Positions 1 to 10,977 of a stretch of 64,000 bases of DNA are shown in pieces (positions within the stretch are counted from its first letter, which is position 1; the number at the start of each line of letters is the position of its first letter). Both the position numbers and the translations under genes were made by a program. Origin of the DNA: Hydnum rufescens UP504 (taxonomy: Eukaryota; Basidiomycota; Agaricomycetes; Cantharellales; Hydnaceae); contig MU128952.1 in NCBI GenBank assembly GCA_014904985.1, positions 28,699 to 92,698 of the forward strand, written 5' to 3'. The notes under the pieces are model-generated. The model did no database searches, was not told where the DNA came from, and saw nothing but the letters and a program-made list of their open reading frames with translations.

Positions 1-7
1 ATTATAG

Positions 8-382
8 ATGAGGATGAGAGTCCTGAGCCATTGGTTGGAGGTGAGAGCCCTGAGCCATTGGTGGGAGGTGAGAGCCTTGAGGATCACCAAGTTTCTGCGC
101 CACCGAACCTTACAATCCAACATGTTTGCAAAGTTTGCACTGGGGACGTTGTTCGACCCATCCCTGACCAAGTACAACTTTGACTTCGATGAGCAGATTC
201 ACTTCAACATGAACAGTTTGAATCCTAATGAGGGACAAATTTGCTTGACTTTGTCAACCGGCCGGTCCCCTGCCAACACACTTAATCTTGACTTCTCTCA
301 ATTCCCAGACCTTGATATGTCTGAAATCAAGATTTGTTATTGTGCCCGATGCTATAATATTTTCCAGTACATATTTTGTTAA
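8..382 (+). other. Unrecognised 124-codon open frame in repeat-rich DNA
   Basis: This open frame resembles no family I know. Its first 25 codons are produced by a short tandem duplication of about 24 bp (a gagccattggt...gaggtgagag unit seen two to three times between 20 and 80), so that part is unlikely to be an ancestral protein. The rest is rich in Phe, Asn and Leu and has no motif. It lies directly before the modular hairpin repeats and could be the tail of a degraded transposon gene. I place little weight on it being expressed. Confidence 0.2.
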
Positions 383-410
383 TAGATTTCTCTGGCAGTT
401 GCCAACGTTG

Positions 411-1170
411 AGTTGTGCTCTCCTTGCAACTACATACCCTGAACCAACTAAACAGGGAGCTGCCTAGAAAGGCAGGTACAGACGACCACACCCGTTGATG
501 TGGGAGTGTGGTCATACGAGGTAAGTTTTTTTTTTTGTATTGTAGTAGATATGACGGTGCAAATAGAGCAGTGAAAGCTGCACTTTTTGTGCTGCTTTGA
601 ATATTGTTACTAACATTGTTATTTTATTATTTTAGATCCTGGCCTGGTTCAGAGACCCAAACGAAAACCCAAGGGCCCCGTGTTAGGGTCCAAACGACAA
701 AGTGCTAACTGAAAACATGCCAAACAGAAAGCGCAACAAACAACATACATGAAGCCATGGAGAAAAATAGGCAGCCACACCCGCTGCGGTGGGTGTGGCA
801 ATATAAGGTATGTATTTTTTTTAATAGCTACAAACACGCAAAAAGAGCAGCAGTCGCTGCTCTTTTTTGCGCAAGTTTTAATCTTAACATATTTCCTATT
901 TCCTATTTCCTATCCTAGGTCCAGATGTCCCATCCCAACATGCAAAGTCACCTGGCTGTGAGCTCCAACCCACGGACCCACCAGAATCACAATGAAACCC
1001 AGCACCCAATTACACGCGAGCATGCAAACAAACAAAGGGCAACACACGCACGCAGCCACAGAGTAAACGAGGGAGCTACACACCCGCCCCAATATAAGGT
1101 AAGTTTTTTTAATAGCTACAAATGCGCAAAAAGAGCAGCCCTGCCACTCATTTTGCGCTGTGGGAGGAAT
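411..1170. repeat. Three diverged copies of a modular hairpin repeat
   Basis: Three related modules follow one another. Each has an inverted repeat around a CCACACCC...GGGTGTGG stem (484-513, 776-800, degenerate near 1078-1094). Next comes a splice-donor-like ATAAGGTAAGT or GAGGTAAGT and a T-run. Last comes a second hairpin (near 560-595, 835-875, 1117-1155) whose best copy is a near-perfect GCAAAAAGAGCAGC / GCTGCTCTTTTTTGC stem. Polypyrimidine tracts ending in TTTTAG or CCTAG precede the next module, so each unit also looks like an exon followed by an intron. No open frame runs through. I do not recognise the family. Confidence 0.55.
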
Positions 1171-2061
1171 AACTGGCTAGTATTTGAAAACACAAGTTTG
1201 GATGCGCTCTGACCTTAGACCTCGATCAATGATCTGTTGGAGTGTTTAGGACAACCTTATCTTGCTACTGCCCAAAGATATCAAGGAAACTCAGTTGAAA
1301 TAACTCCATTCGACAAACAAAATAAAAAGTTTTCTACATGTCAAAAAATATGCTTATGTAACCAAGATTTGTAATCAAAAACCTGGACTCAAAAGTATGA
1401 CAAAGCTATTTGTATGACTAAGCAAAAGATATGACTCAGCCTGATTTAGTCATCCAAATGTCCCACAACTGCGCCATTCCAAACATCACACAGACTTTGG
1501 CGCAGAAAAGTACACAGACATCCAAAAATACATATAAGGAATTGAATTTTGTAGTTTTTAGGTAGCTTTTAGATAAGACTCCCCTCGAAATAAAGTAGTT
1601 ACAGATGAGAAATTCAAGTGGCCAAGTAACTGAAAGGCATACTCAGAGCAACAACGAGAAGTTGTAGATAGTTGTAGGACCCTCAGTGTAGGTGTGCTAG
1701 ACGTCTAAGCCCTGAATCATACGATAATAGGTTCAAGCCCATAAAAGTTCAAAATCAGAAATAGCTTCTAAGTTTCAATTCGACAATCGTGATACAAGTA
1801 GTCCAGCTAGAGTCAGAAACATTACGTCACATCAGAGTCATCCATATCATTTCCATACCTAGTAAGCCAATCAACCCATTGAGACTAACCTGAGCCCCTC
1901 CCATACCTTTTCATTCCCAATCCCTATAACCTTAACCAACATCTGGTGGTGTTAGTAATTTCTGCAGAGCGATAAAGCATCTTCTACAGTGCAGGTTTTA
2001 CTTTAACTAACAGATTATTTTCCATAAGTGTCCCACCTGACATTGTGGAGTCAGGAATTGA
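1171..2061. other. AT-rich stretch without a supported gene
   Basis: No convincing open frame, LTR end or RNA gene is visible here. The one notable item is a tRNA-like string at about 1690-1752: CTCAGTGTAGGTGTGC, followed about 40 bases later by AGGTTCAAGCCC. These resemble a diverged A-box/D-arm and B-box/T-arm. The stems do not pair well, so a functional tRNA is unlikely. A decayed tRNA-derived SINE head is possible but not shown. Confidence 0.25.
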
Positions 2062-2337
2062 ACACAAGAACCCACGCAGCCATGAAGGCACGCAAACATA
2101 TGAACTGGGGCCCACACAAAGGGGCAAATGAAGGCCCACACACCCGCTGCAGCAACATGAGAACCCATGCAGCCGTGAAGGCATGTAAACACACGAACTG
2201 GGGGCCTGCACAAAGGGGCAAATGAAGGCCTACACACCCGCTGCAGCAACACGAGAACCCATGCAGCCATGAAGGCATGCAAACGCATGAACCAGGCCCG
2301 TGTGAAGGGGCAAACGAAGGCCCACATACCTGCTGCG
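2062..2337. repeat. Minisatellite, three copies of a 93-94 bp unit
   Basis: Units begin near 2062, 2155 and 2249, each with an ACAYRAGAACCCAYGCAGCC start and a CACACCCGCTGCAGCA or similar end. Copies differ mainly by C/T and A/G transitions. The CACACCCGCTGC part is shared with the hairpin modules at 411-1170, so the two repeats are probably related. Overlapping open frames in several phases arise from the repeat and are not genes. Confidence 0.75.
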
Positions 2338-2545
2338 GCAGATGTGTGTGAATCCAAGGTGTTAGATTTTAGCATAGGTGTAGGCCTACAGACTGTACTA
2401 CTCCATATAATAGTATAATAATAATAAGCCAATAATCCTAATGCCCGATAACCCCGGATAGTCCGCTAAGTGTTGAGAAAGATGTCAATTTGACATCCAA
2501 AGATTGTCAATTGACATCAAAGAAAAAACAGGCCTCTTAGGCTGA

Positions 2546-4048
2546 CTAGATGAGGGATTTGTCCCGCCTATTAAGGTCAGCCCAAGTGGCTGACCGAGGT
2601 GGTTGATTGGTTCTATCTCCCATTGGGTTATGACAATAATCGGGTTTGTTCATCTTGGCAGCTGGTGCAGATATAAAGGGGCCTGCTGCTATCGCATATG
2701 AGTGTGTCGTGAAGGGAGAGCATCCATTTTTGTCAACAATACTGATTGCTCCAGTGGTTCGTTGATGAGGAGATTCCTCTCTGATCCGTTTAATGTTGTC
2801 CACAATGGCTTGTTTGATTCCTCCCTTTCCTGCTATTCCTCGTGGCAATTGGGTGTCATCCATCTTCACAAGCCTTCCTTCAATAGAGTACTTGATGATG
2901 CCTTGTCGAACCATAGCCTGGGCATCTGGGCAGTTCTTCATTCCAACATTATGTGCTCCAGTCTTGTCACAGAACCAACAGAGAGTTGCACCAGCAGACA
3001 TGTTAGGACCTTGGGTATGATTAGGTCCAAGTGGCTGATTGTTTGGATAGGTAGCTGGACTTCCTTGTATCCGCATTTCTGGATGGGTGGGTTGCATATA
3101 AGGACTAGGAGTTTGCCCATTCTGCTGTGACTGTGCCATGTAGATTTTCATTTCATTGAAGGATTGTGTGAGGTCGCTGATTTGTTCTGTCACATTGTGA
3201 AGTGATGGGATGACTATAGGCTTCGATTTGGTGGAGACTTTTTTAATTGAAGAAGGTGATATGGCCACTGGTTCTTCTTCACTTTCACTATCAGAGCTGC
3301 TGTCTTCCTCTGCACTTTCTGAGGCTTCTGATTCATCTGAGGAGTCGCTATATCTGCCGTGCAATTTGTAATAACTGATCCTAGGTTTAGACTTCTTGGC
3401 CTTTGTTGTGGTTCATGGTCTATCCTTGTTGAGATGTCTGAAGTTGTAATAGAGATCCTCTTTGAGTATGGTCTTCATAGTGTCATAGGCTGTTGTGCAG
3501 TCCAAAGGTTTTGTGTCATCGAATCCTGGGACATAGCGAAACAATGGGAGTACGATCTTCTGGAGATGTCATGGAATCCCTTGCCAGAAAAGGTCATCTC
3601 GGTCTCATTCAGCTAGGACTTTCTTTTCATTGAGACACTGCACTTGAGTGATAAATTCGCGATAGTATTCGTCCAGGTCTGCCTCATTGACAATCGTTCT
3701 CTTCTGTTGGCAGAAGTCTGCTAGTCATTCTCGAGTGTATCGTTGTTGCCTGTCTGTCTGCCCATAAAGTTTCCTGAGACAAGTAGCCAGGGCTTCAAAG
3801 GTTGTTGGGTTCTTAACTTCTGGGAGATTCTTGAGAAGTTCAGCTTCTTTGTTGCTGCAAAATCGTATAATGTTCTTGCACTTCTTGTGGTCATCGTAGA
3901 GAGCTTCATCGCAGCAAGCTTCATAGTCAAGGAGGAAGTTGTTGAGACATTTCCCCTTAAAATGCGGAGCATCTCTACCTGTAGGCCATGGCATAGCTCA
4001 TGGGTTTGCTACTCTGGCCATTGTTTCTGAGTCTGTGGATGTTGTCAT
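2546..4048 (-). pseudogene. Element A gag-like gene, broken by five TGA codons
   Basis: One reading frame of about 501 codons runs from an ATG at 4048 to 2546. It is interrupted only by TGA at 3998, 3725, 3605, 3569 and 3413, each at a position where Arg (CGA) fits. The N-terminal part (around 3725-3994) looks like an LTR-retrotransposon capsid domain. An acidic Ser/Glu/Asp stretch follows. The C-terminal part has a CWFCDKTGAHNVGMKNCP segment, which resembles a CCHC-type zinc knuckle of agaric LTR-retroelement gag proteins. No protease or polymerase is found beyond 2546, so the element is truncated or continues outside. The LTR at 4124-5733 lies just upstream with its promoter facing this gene. 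I favour a Ty3-like element, but the gag alone does not decide it. Confidence 0.65.
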
Positions 4049-4123
4049 GTTGTTGGTGTGGAATGTCTTTGGAGAGGTGAAAGGTTTATCGAAGTGAGAG
4101 TTACCCCTGTAAGGACCACCAGT

Positions 4124-5733
4124 TATAGAAGAAGGGTTGGGAGCTCTGATGACTGTCAAATCAAAATCTGGTTCAGCCAGTGTGTAGATGGGAGACTGTA
4201 TTTCTGTTGTTATTCATTGGGCTGGTTCGCTTCAATGGTTGATCACACTCTGCAAGACGTGTATGGTGTTCAGTGGGGAATAGGACGGGATATGGACTAG
4301 CTGTAGTCAATGATATATCATTTGGGATGCTTATAGAAAGGCTTATACATCTGTGATGCTTGTAGAAAGGCTTATATGTCATGTGGGATGCTTATAGAAA
4401 GGCTTATACATCTGGGATGCTTGTGGAAAGGCTTATATGTTGTTTGTGTTGCGTTGGTCTGTTTACTGATATTTGTGTATTCTTGTTTATGTTCTCCTGG
4501 TCAAAATGCGGATATCTGTGGGCTACAGACTGGTCAGTGCTTGGTTAGTCTTGTTAGTATGTTTTCTTCCTTCTTTCTTCAAAACCTGATATGTATTTTG
4601 TTATGCTTACTTTTCCTTGGATGTCCAGCAACTCTAACCTTAGGTCCTGCAACTATCCTTGGCTTTAGTGATTCGTGTAGAGGGCTACCAGTGGCTTTGT
4701 CTCAACAACCTTGAAGATGACTTAGCTCCAGATGGCTTATAGATAGACTGTTCTTTAGAGGCAAGCAGAAAAGTTGACAGTGGTTGACAGTGATGATTTC
4801 CAGAGAGGAGATTATTGTGTGTGGTTACAGGAAATCTACCAGCTTTTATACCTTTCTGAAGGTGGCTGTGTTTGAGAAATATGACTCCCCCATGGGTGAG
4901 TCATATGTGAGTCATAGGTGAGAACAAAAGAAAAATAACAAGATGATGTAATAATGCAGTCATAGCTGAGTCATGCATAAGGAGAACAAAAGGAATCATG
5001 AGGGGGGTGATGTCACCAATTTGCTGAGCATGTGGTCACTGACCATGTGGAGCATTCTGGAGGCAAAATGAAAGGATATCTCCAGGTTTTGGAGATTAAT
5101 TTGAGCATAGTCCAGTGGTTAAGGTGTTTTGTTGTTGGTTGATAATGGGGACAAGTGCATGGGATGGGATTCAATGCAGAAACAGCAGTTTGCATCCGTA
5201 ATAGACGTTCTTGGTATCATTTGATGCGGATTTTTAACAGCTTTCTGGGCGCGGTGGTTCCAAGCAGATCCAGTGTAAACTGACAGAGGAATTCATTTTT
5301 TACTGATGGGTGTTGATTCTGATAGTAATATCGTTCTGTAGAGCTCAGTTTTGATCTGTTCTTCACGTGCTTAGGACTGTTGGATGCAGATTTTTTATAT
5401 CTTTCTAGGCGCGGTTGTTTCGAGAGGATTTAATGCGAACTGACGGAGAAATTCGTTTTTTACTGGAAATCCCGGATTTTGATAGTAAAATTGGCCTGGA
5501 GAGTGCAGTTTTGGTCTGTTCAACTTGTGTTTGGTATCGTTCGAAAGGTGTGAATCGTAGCTTTCTAAGCGTTATATGGGCGTACCTCTCCGATCAAAAC
5601 TGATGGAGTTATAGAACAAATTCGATTTCTGCATGTAGCCATAATTAATTTCGTAATTGGTCATGTGATCCTTCAAAGGCTGGGAGTGGTGTGATTTCGC
5701 ATTTTCTGATACTGGATGTTTTTATCTTCCACA
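4124..5733 (-). mobile_element. LTR of element A (5' LTR position, minus orientation)
   Basis: This 1.6-kb stretch is an inverted copy of 10978-12501; the two can be aligned along nearly their whole length. Read on the minus strand it starts TGGAAGATAAAAACATCC and ends CTTCTTCTATA. A TATAAAA box lies at 4844-4850 on the minus strand, pointing toward the gag at 4048. The copy is longer than its partner because it carries an expanded minisatellite at 4321-4443. Its outer edge (about 5733) abuts the 3' LTR of element B and truncates it. That indicates either insertion next to element B or a rearrangement. Confidence 0.7.
4321..4443. repeat. LTR minisatellite, four copies of about 30 bp
   Basis: Four tandem copies of a GGGATGCTTATAGAAAGGCTTATA unit with slight changes are present. 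The matching place in the other LTR copy (about 12270-12305) holds only one unit. The array therefore expanded after the two LTR copies separated, or contracted in the other. Confidence 0.7.
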
Positions 5734-5737
5734 CTGG

Positions 5738-6050
5738 ACTACTTATACATGATTGCTATACTATGGGGGAGTGATCACTAAACAGGAGATGGTTACAGGG
5801 GGGCAGGAACAGGAACACAGACAGGGGGAAAGTGGACAGGAACAGGAACGCATGGGAGCATACTGGAAGCAACAGGAAATGAAAAGGAAATTAAATTAAA
5901 TCAGAAGCAAACCAGAAGCAAACCAAACTCGGGGGAAGTGGGGGTGGAGTGGAATGGACAGAGGGAGGGGAGTTCTGGAATAGACCAGAGTGTATCAGAG
6001 TTGGCAGGAGTTGACTGGAGTAGATTGGAAAAAGGGGTGGAACCCTGACA
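5738..6050 (-). repeat. Element B 3' LTR, truncated
   Basis: This is a direct-repeat partner of 13639-13946, with about 95 percent similarity by eye. The start on the minus strand (TGTCAGGG...) is intact at 6050. The end is missing because the element A LTR begins at 5733. Confidence 0.85.
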
Positions 6051-6066
6051 TCACCCCCCTCTTAGG
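6051..6066 (-). promoter_or_regulatory. Polypurine tract of element B
   Basis: The minus strand reads CCTAAGAGGGGGGTGA immediately before the TGTCAGGG start of the 3' LTR. This is the expected place and composition for the primer of plus-strand DNA synthesis. Confidence 0.75.
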
Positions 6067-6099
6067 ACCAATCATCCCAATTGGTTGGAGGAGCGGGGC

Positions 6100-7515
6100 T
6101 CAATGGGCTGACCAGTCTGGGAGGTGTGGAGGCAGTTCCATTAAAAGTGGGCATGGCCGGAACCCAATGGATGAGAATTCGATGGTGCTGATCTGCCTCG
6201 GAGCTTCCAGATGGTCATGATGATACTCCACAACAACTTCCCAGGCATTACTCAAGTCAGTCTCTGGCAGCCACTGATTTTCTGAGGGTGGATAACCTTT
6301 CCACTTCACCAAGTACTGGAGTCGACCCCAGAAATAGCAGGAGTTTTCAATCTGTTCGACTTCATACTCTTCCTCCCCACCTTGCAGGACCAGAGGGGGT
6401 GGAGGATGTGCAACGCAATCTCCAATTGGGTCTGGTTGGAAGGGTTGGAGCTTGGAGACATGGAATACAGGGTGGACTCGCATGGAGGGGGGGAGTTTGA
6501 GCCGGACAGCAGAGCAGGAGATCACCTTATCCACCTTGTATGGGCCTAACCACTTGTCTGAAAGTTTCCAGGCTGGGCAGTCAATGGAGATGTTGTGCGC
6601 ATCCAGCCATACCGAGTCTCCGACTGCATACTCTGGGGCTTCCATCCAGTGAGCATCATAGTGATGAGCCATGTCCTCAGCTGCTTGGCAGAGGGCAGAC
6701 TGGGCTTCCTCAGAGGTTTTCTGCATCCATGTGACAAAGTCTGTGGCTGCCTCAACAACTCCGCAGTGGATTGGTTCAGTGACAAGGCGAGGGTCTTGGC
6801 TGGAGTCAAGGCAGAATGGGGTCTCACAGGTGGAGGAGTGAATCCAGTTGTTGTATGCAAATTCTGCCATAGGGAGCCAGTCTGCCCAATCATTTTGTCA
6901 GTGGTTGACAAAGATCCAGAGGTACTGCTCAATCTCCTGGTTGACTTGCTCTGTCTGTCCATCTGTCTGTGGGTGGTATGCTGTTGACACATTTGCTGTG
7001 ATTCCAAGGAGGGAATTTAGTTCCTTCATGAACTTGGAGGTGAAGGTCATACCCTGGTCACTAATGATTGTCTCTGGGAGTCCATGATGTCTCCATACAT
7101 TGTCTCAGAAGAGGCGAGCAACACCAGCAGAGTCAACTGTTGTGGTGGTGGGCATGGTGTGAATTCATTTGGAGAGATGGTCAACTACAATCATGATGCT
7201 GTCAAATCCATGCGACTCTGGGAGTTCTGTGATCATGTCCACAGATATGGTTTGCCATCGGCGGTCTGGGACCAGATTGGGATGGAGTGTTCCAGATGGT
7301 TTGGATGGGAAAGTCTTGGTTCAATTACAGGTGTCACAGGTGGAAACATAGGTTGCAACATATTGTGACATCCCTGGCCACCAGTAGTGCCAAGATACAA
7401 GTTCATATGTCTTCCATCATCCAGGGTGGCCCGTGGTCGGAGTGTCATGGTGTTCATGGACTAAATCATGACAGAGTTTGGAGTCCAGTGGAACATAGAC
7501 ACATCCACAGAAGAG
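6100..7515 (-). pseudogene. Element B integrase and chromodomain
   Basis: The integrase zinc-binding region (GHPGW, then CDTCNRTK) is near 7350-7440. The catalytic core follows, with VDMITELP, IISDQG and GQTEQVNQEIEQ giving the D, D and E of the DDE triad. A GPY-like end (GPYKVDKV) and a chromodomain (LVKWKGYPPSENQWLPETDL) follow. The chromodomain is expected to guide integration to modified histone tails. The frame is open from 6870 to 6100. Upstream it has a TGA at 7104 in place of an Arg codon. The upstream edge is the MITE, which splits pol between RNase H and integrase. Confidence 0.85.
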
Positions 7516-7525
7516 AACCAGAGAT
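7516..7525. repeat. Target-site duplication of the foldback MITE, left copy
   Basis: AACCAGAGAT is found here and again at 8197-8206, directly outside the ATGGTTGC / GCAACCAT ends of the inserted element. The ten bases are identical. Confidence 0.85.
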
Positions 7526-8196
7526 ATGGTTGCTGAAGTTAGGTTACAAACCTGGAAAACCTGAGTTCAAACCTGAACCTGACCCAAGTCAGGTTCCATT
7601 GGGGTCAGGTTTCATGTAATTTTCCTCAGGTCAGGTTCAGGTTAGGTTCAGGTTTAACCCAGGTTCAAACCTGAAATCATGAGCCCCTTCAGACATGAGA
7701 AATATCTGAGCTCAACACTGATTTCAACCATAATCCAGAATGAGTCATTAATTCTGGCAAGTTCCAGAATTATGTAAGCAGGTTTTTTGGTGGAGAAACA
7801 GGTTACTTTGAAGTAAAGTTAAACATAAAACCTCATACAAAGTTTATATTGACTATACATTGACTATGTTTAGTCAATATAAACTGTTCATGAGGTTTTA
7901 TGTATAACTTCACTTCAAAGTAACATATTTCTCCACCAAGGAACCTGCTTACATAATTCTGGAACTTGCCCAGAATTGATGACTCATTCTGGATTATGGT
8001 TAAAATCAGTGTTGAGCTCAGATATTTCTCCTGTCTGGAGGGGCTCATGATTTCAGGTTTGAACCTTGGTTAAACCTGAACCTAACCTGAACCTAACCTA
8101 AGATAGGTTTTCTTCAGGTTAGGTTCAGGTTTTGGTTAAGTTCAGGTTTTGCCCAAATGGGGCAAAACCTGACCTGAACCTGACTTTGGCAACCAT
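7526..8196. mobile_element. 671-bp foldback MITE with long terminal inverted repeats
   Basis: The two halves are inverted copies of each other for roughly 320 bp each, meeting near 7861 in a TATTGACTA...TAGTCAATA centre. The tips are ATGGTTGCTGAAGTTAGGTT and, inverted, ATGGTTGCCAAAGTCAGGTT. The arms contain many AGGTTCAGGTT-type short repeats. There is no coding capacity. Ten-base target duplications flank it and it sits inside the pol gene of element B, so it inserted after that element. Long inverted repeats with a 9-10 bp duplication suggest mobilisation by a Mutator-like transposase; that assignment is inference. Confidence 0.85.
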
Positions 8197-8206
8197 AACC
8201 AGAGAT
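8197..8206. repeat. Target-site duplication of the foldback MITE, right copy
   Basis: AACCAGAGAT directly follows the GCAACCAT end of the MITE and matches 7516-7525 exactly. Confidence 0.85.
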
Positions 8207-10652
8207 CCTTGGAGTTCCCAATCCTTCAGGTGTGCCTTTGGCCCATCTCCATTTAACTCCTTGATGATCTGGATGACTTTGTCATCAATCTCCATTGCCC
8301 TCTTGATCCAAGCCATCAAGCTCCAGCTAGGTCCCTCCACTGCCACAACCTCCAAGATGTCCAGAGCCTGGGACTGGAAGGCTGTGGGCTTCAGTAGGAC
8401 TACATCAGAGTTGTCAGAGTCTCCCCATGGGTGATCTGCTTGTCGTGAGAGGGCATCTGGCTTCCCAGACTGGGATCTGGAGCAGTGCTGGAGGGTGAAG
8501 TTGAACCGGGAGAGGAAAATATTCCACTGGGCTTGTCTCCAATTCAGCTTCTGTGCAGTCCAGAAGTACTGAAGGTTCTGATGGTCTGTCAGGATCTCGA
8601 CTGGATGTGGGAACCCTCTAAGTAGTGTCTCCATGCCTCTAGAGCTCTGACAATGGCCGGGAGTTCCTTGTTGTAGATGTCATAATTCCTCTCAGCTTCT
8701 GACAGACTCTTCAACAGGAAGCCTACTGGATGCCACTTCCTGTCCTCCTGGAGTTGCGAGAGTACTGCTCCAGTCGTGTATCCAGAGGCATTGGCTTCTA
8801 CTCGGAAGTGTCCAGACTCGGATGGGAAGACTAGGATCAGTGTGGAGGTGACAAGGGTTTTCAACTTGACAAAGGCATTGCATTCAGCATCAGCCCATTG
8901 GAAGGGGGTGTCCTTCCGGGTGAGGTCATTCAAAGGCCTGGCAACTTTAGCGAAGTCCTGAATGAACCAGCAGTAGAAGTTGATGAACCCCAGGAATGAT
9001 TGTGTCTCCTTCAAGTTTTTGGGCTCTGGCCACTCCACCATGCCTGCAACCTTAATTGGGTCCATCTCCACATGATCTGGAGTGAACACCAGCCCCAGAT
9101 ACTCGATCCAGTCCTGGAAGAGCTCACACTTCTCTGGCTTCAGGAAGAGTTTGTTCTCCTGGAGTGTCTGTAAGATCCCATGGACTCTGCAGACATACTC
9201 CTCTCACATCTTGGCGAAGCTCAAGATGTCATCCAGATACATGATACACACTCCATTGTCAATCCATTCTCAGAGGACATCATTGATCATGTTTTGGAAG
9301 GTGCCTGGAGAGTTGCAAAGTCCGAAGAACATGACCAAGGGTTCAAACAGTCCTCAGTTGGTCTGGAAAGCCACTTTCCATTCTCCTCCCTCTGCCATCC
9401 AGATATTCTGGAAGCCCCACCACAAGTCCAGTTTCCCAAACACCTTGGCTCCCCGGAGTCAGTCAATGACATCAGAGATCAGAGGTAAGGGGTATGCATT
9501 CTTAATAGTGATGTCATTGAGTTTCCAGTAGTCCTGGACCAGCCAAAAACCTCCATCTTTTTTCTTCACAAAGAAAACTGGGGCAGCCATAGGGGATTTG
9601 GAAGGGCGGATCTGACCAGAGGCCAGGTTTTCCTTCAGGAAGTCATCAAGTTCCTTTTGCTCAGCTGGGGAGAGTGGGAAGAGTTTGGCTGGGGGAGGTA
9701 GTTGGACTCCCTTGTTAAACTCAATGTGGTAATCCCATGGTTTCCAGATGGGGAGCTGATCAAAGGAGTCCTTGGAGAACACATCTCGGAAGTCGTGGAA
9801 TTCCTCTGGGACAAGCTCCTTGAACATCTTCACTGGCTCATTTGCTTTGGCTTTTGCAGCCTCTGCCAGTCTCTGAGAAGGGGTGCCCATTGCTCAGGTG
9901 ATCTCAGAGTGCTCAGTGTCACTGGGGAAGTAAGCTGCGAAGATGGCATCTCCTTTTTCCAGTGTCAGGGACTTGTTAAGGTCATTGGCATCATCCTCCA
10001 TAGGAGTGGGAGGTGCCTGGGGCTCTTCCAGTGTCTTCCTGGAGGTTCTCCCTCTTCGGTGCTCCACATTCCACATCTTCCGGATCACTACACAACAGTC
10101 AGATGGACACCAAGTCAGTGTGACTTCCCCAGTCATCCAGTCACTCTCCAGGTTGTGATGGTGAAGCCATGTGTGCCCTATGATCAGCTTGGTTTTCCCC
10201 AGTCCAATCACAGAGAACACTACCTGCTCAGAGTGATCATTGATTTGGAGGATGACCTCAACCTCTTCACAGACTGACCCCATTTCATTCAGTGTTCCAT
10301 TGACATTGTAGACCGGGATTGCACATGCAAGGGGTCATATGTCTAGGCCATTCTCCTTTGCAAAGGTTGGGTCCATGAACATTCCAGTTGCTCCAGAGTC
10401 CAGTAGGGCCTTTCCAGCACAGATTGCTCCAGTCCACAGTGATTGGATTTTCACCTTGACCTCTGTGGCTTGTCTGGGGTCTTCAGAAAGGAGGCAGATA
10501 GAAGGGGGAGGGTTATAGACAGGGTCAACCTCAGTTGATACACTTTCAGATTCATCACTCTCATCATCAGAGAAGAACATGTCATTTCCAACTCCATATG
10601 TACAGTTTTCAAGAGGAGAGAATCTGTTGGTCAGGCAGGATGTATCCTTCAC
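8207..10652 (-). pseudogene. Element B protease, reverse transcriptase and RNase H
   Basis: The aspartic protease signature ALLDSGATGMFMD is near 10390-10420. Reverse transcriptase runs from about 9890 ([14 protein letters not shown]) through [14 protein letters not shown] and the YLDD active site (about 9220) to the thumb (ETQSFLGFINFY). RNase H follows, with TDHQNLQYF and KPDALSR at 8450-8600. TGA interrupts the frame at 10335, 9894, 9459, 9354, 9270 and 9204, each where related elements have Arg. Trp and Cys also stand at usual Arg sites ([14 protein letters not shown]). These changes fit C-to-T decay on this strand. The frame is cut at 8206 by the MITE. Confidence 0.9.
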
Positions 10653-10977
10653 TGCTGACCATTGGGAAAATCCTGCAGAGGTAATCCCTGGGCTTCTGAG
10701 GTGTCCTTTGGAGCCGGGAATAGTTTCTGTAACTCCTCACAGATGATTGCTCCGATGTCTTCCATGGCATAGACAAACTGATGGGGTTTCTGTGGGTGTG
10801 GGCAGTCGTGGGAGATGTGCCCTAGCTCTTGACAGTTGTAGCACCATCATGCCTCCCTGTTCCGAGTTGAGTCCACATCCATCGGGGCAAATGGGGTGGG
10901 TGTGGGCATTGTCATCACAGTGGGTGCTGCAGCAGCTCTGGAGGTGGCCAGGGGTGCCGTCCGAGGTTTGTCCGTTG

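Noticed and set aside
835..875. Hairpin followed by T-run, as in a bacterial terminator
   Set aside because: The genome is fungal; the hairpin belongs to a repeated module and T-runs occur on both sides.
2007..2432. 141-codon minus-strand frame and overlapping frames
   Set aside because: They arise from the 93-bp tandem repeat, which lies open in several phases; no homology or motif.
4321..4443. Short regularly spaced repeats that might suggest a CRISPR-like array
   Set aside because: The units are directly adjacent with no unique spacers, inside an LTR of a eukaryotic genome.
6595..6987. 130-codon plus-strand frame
   Set aside because: Antisense of the element B integrase, whose motifs are clear on the minus strand.
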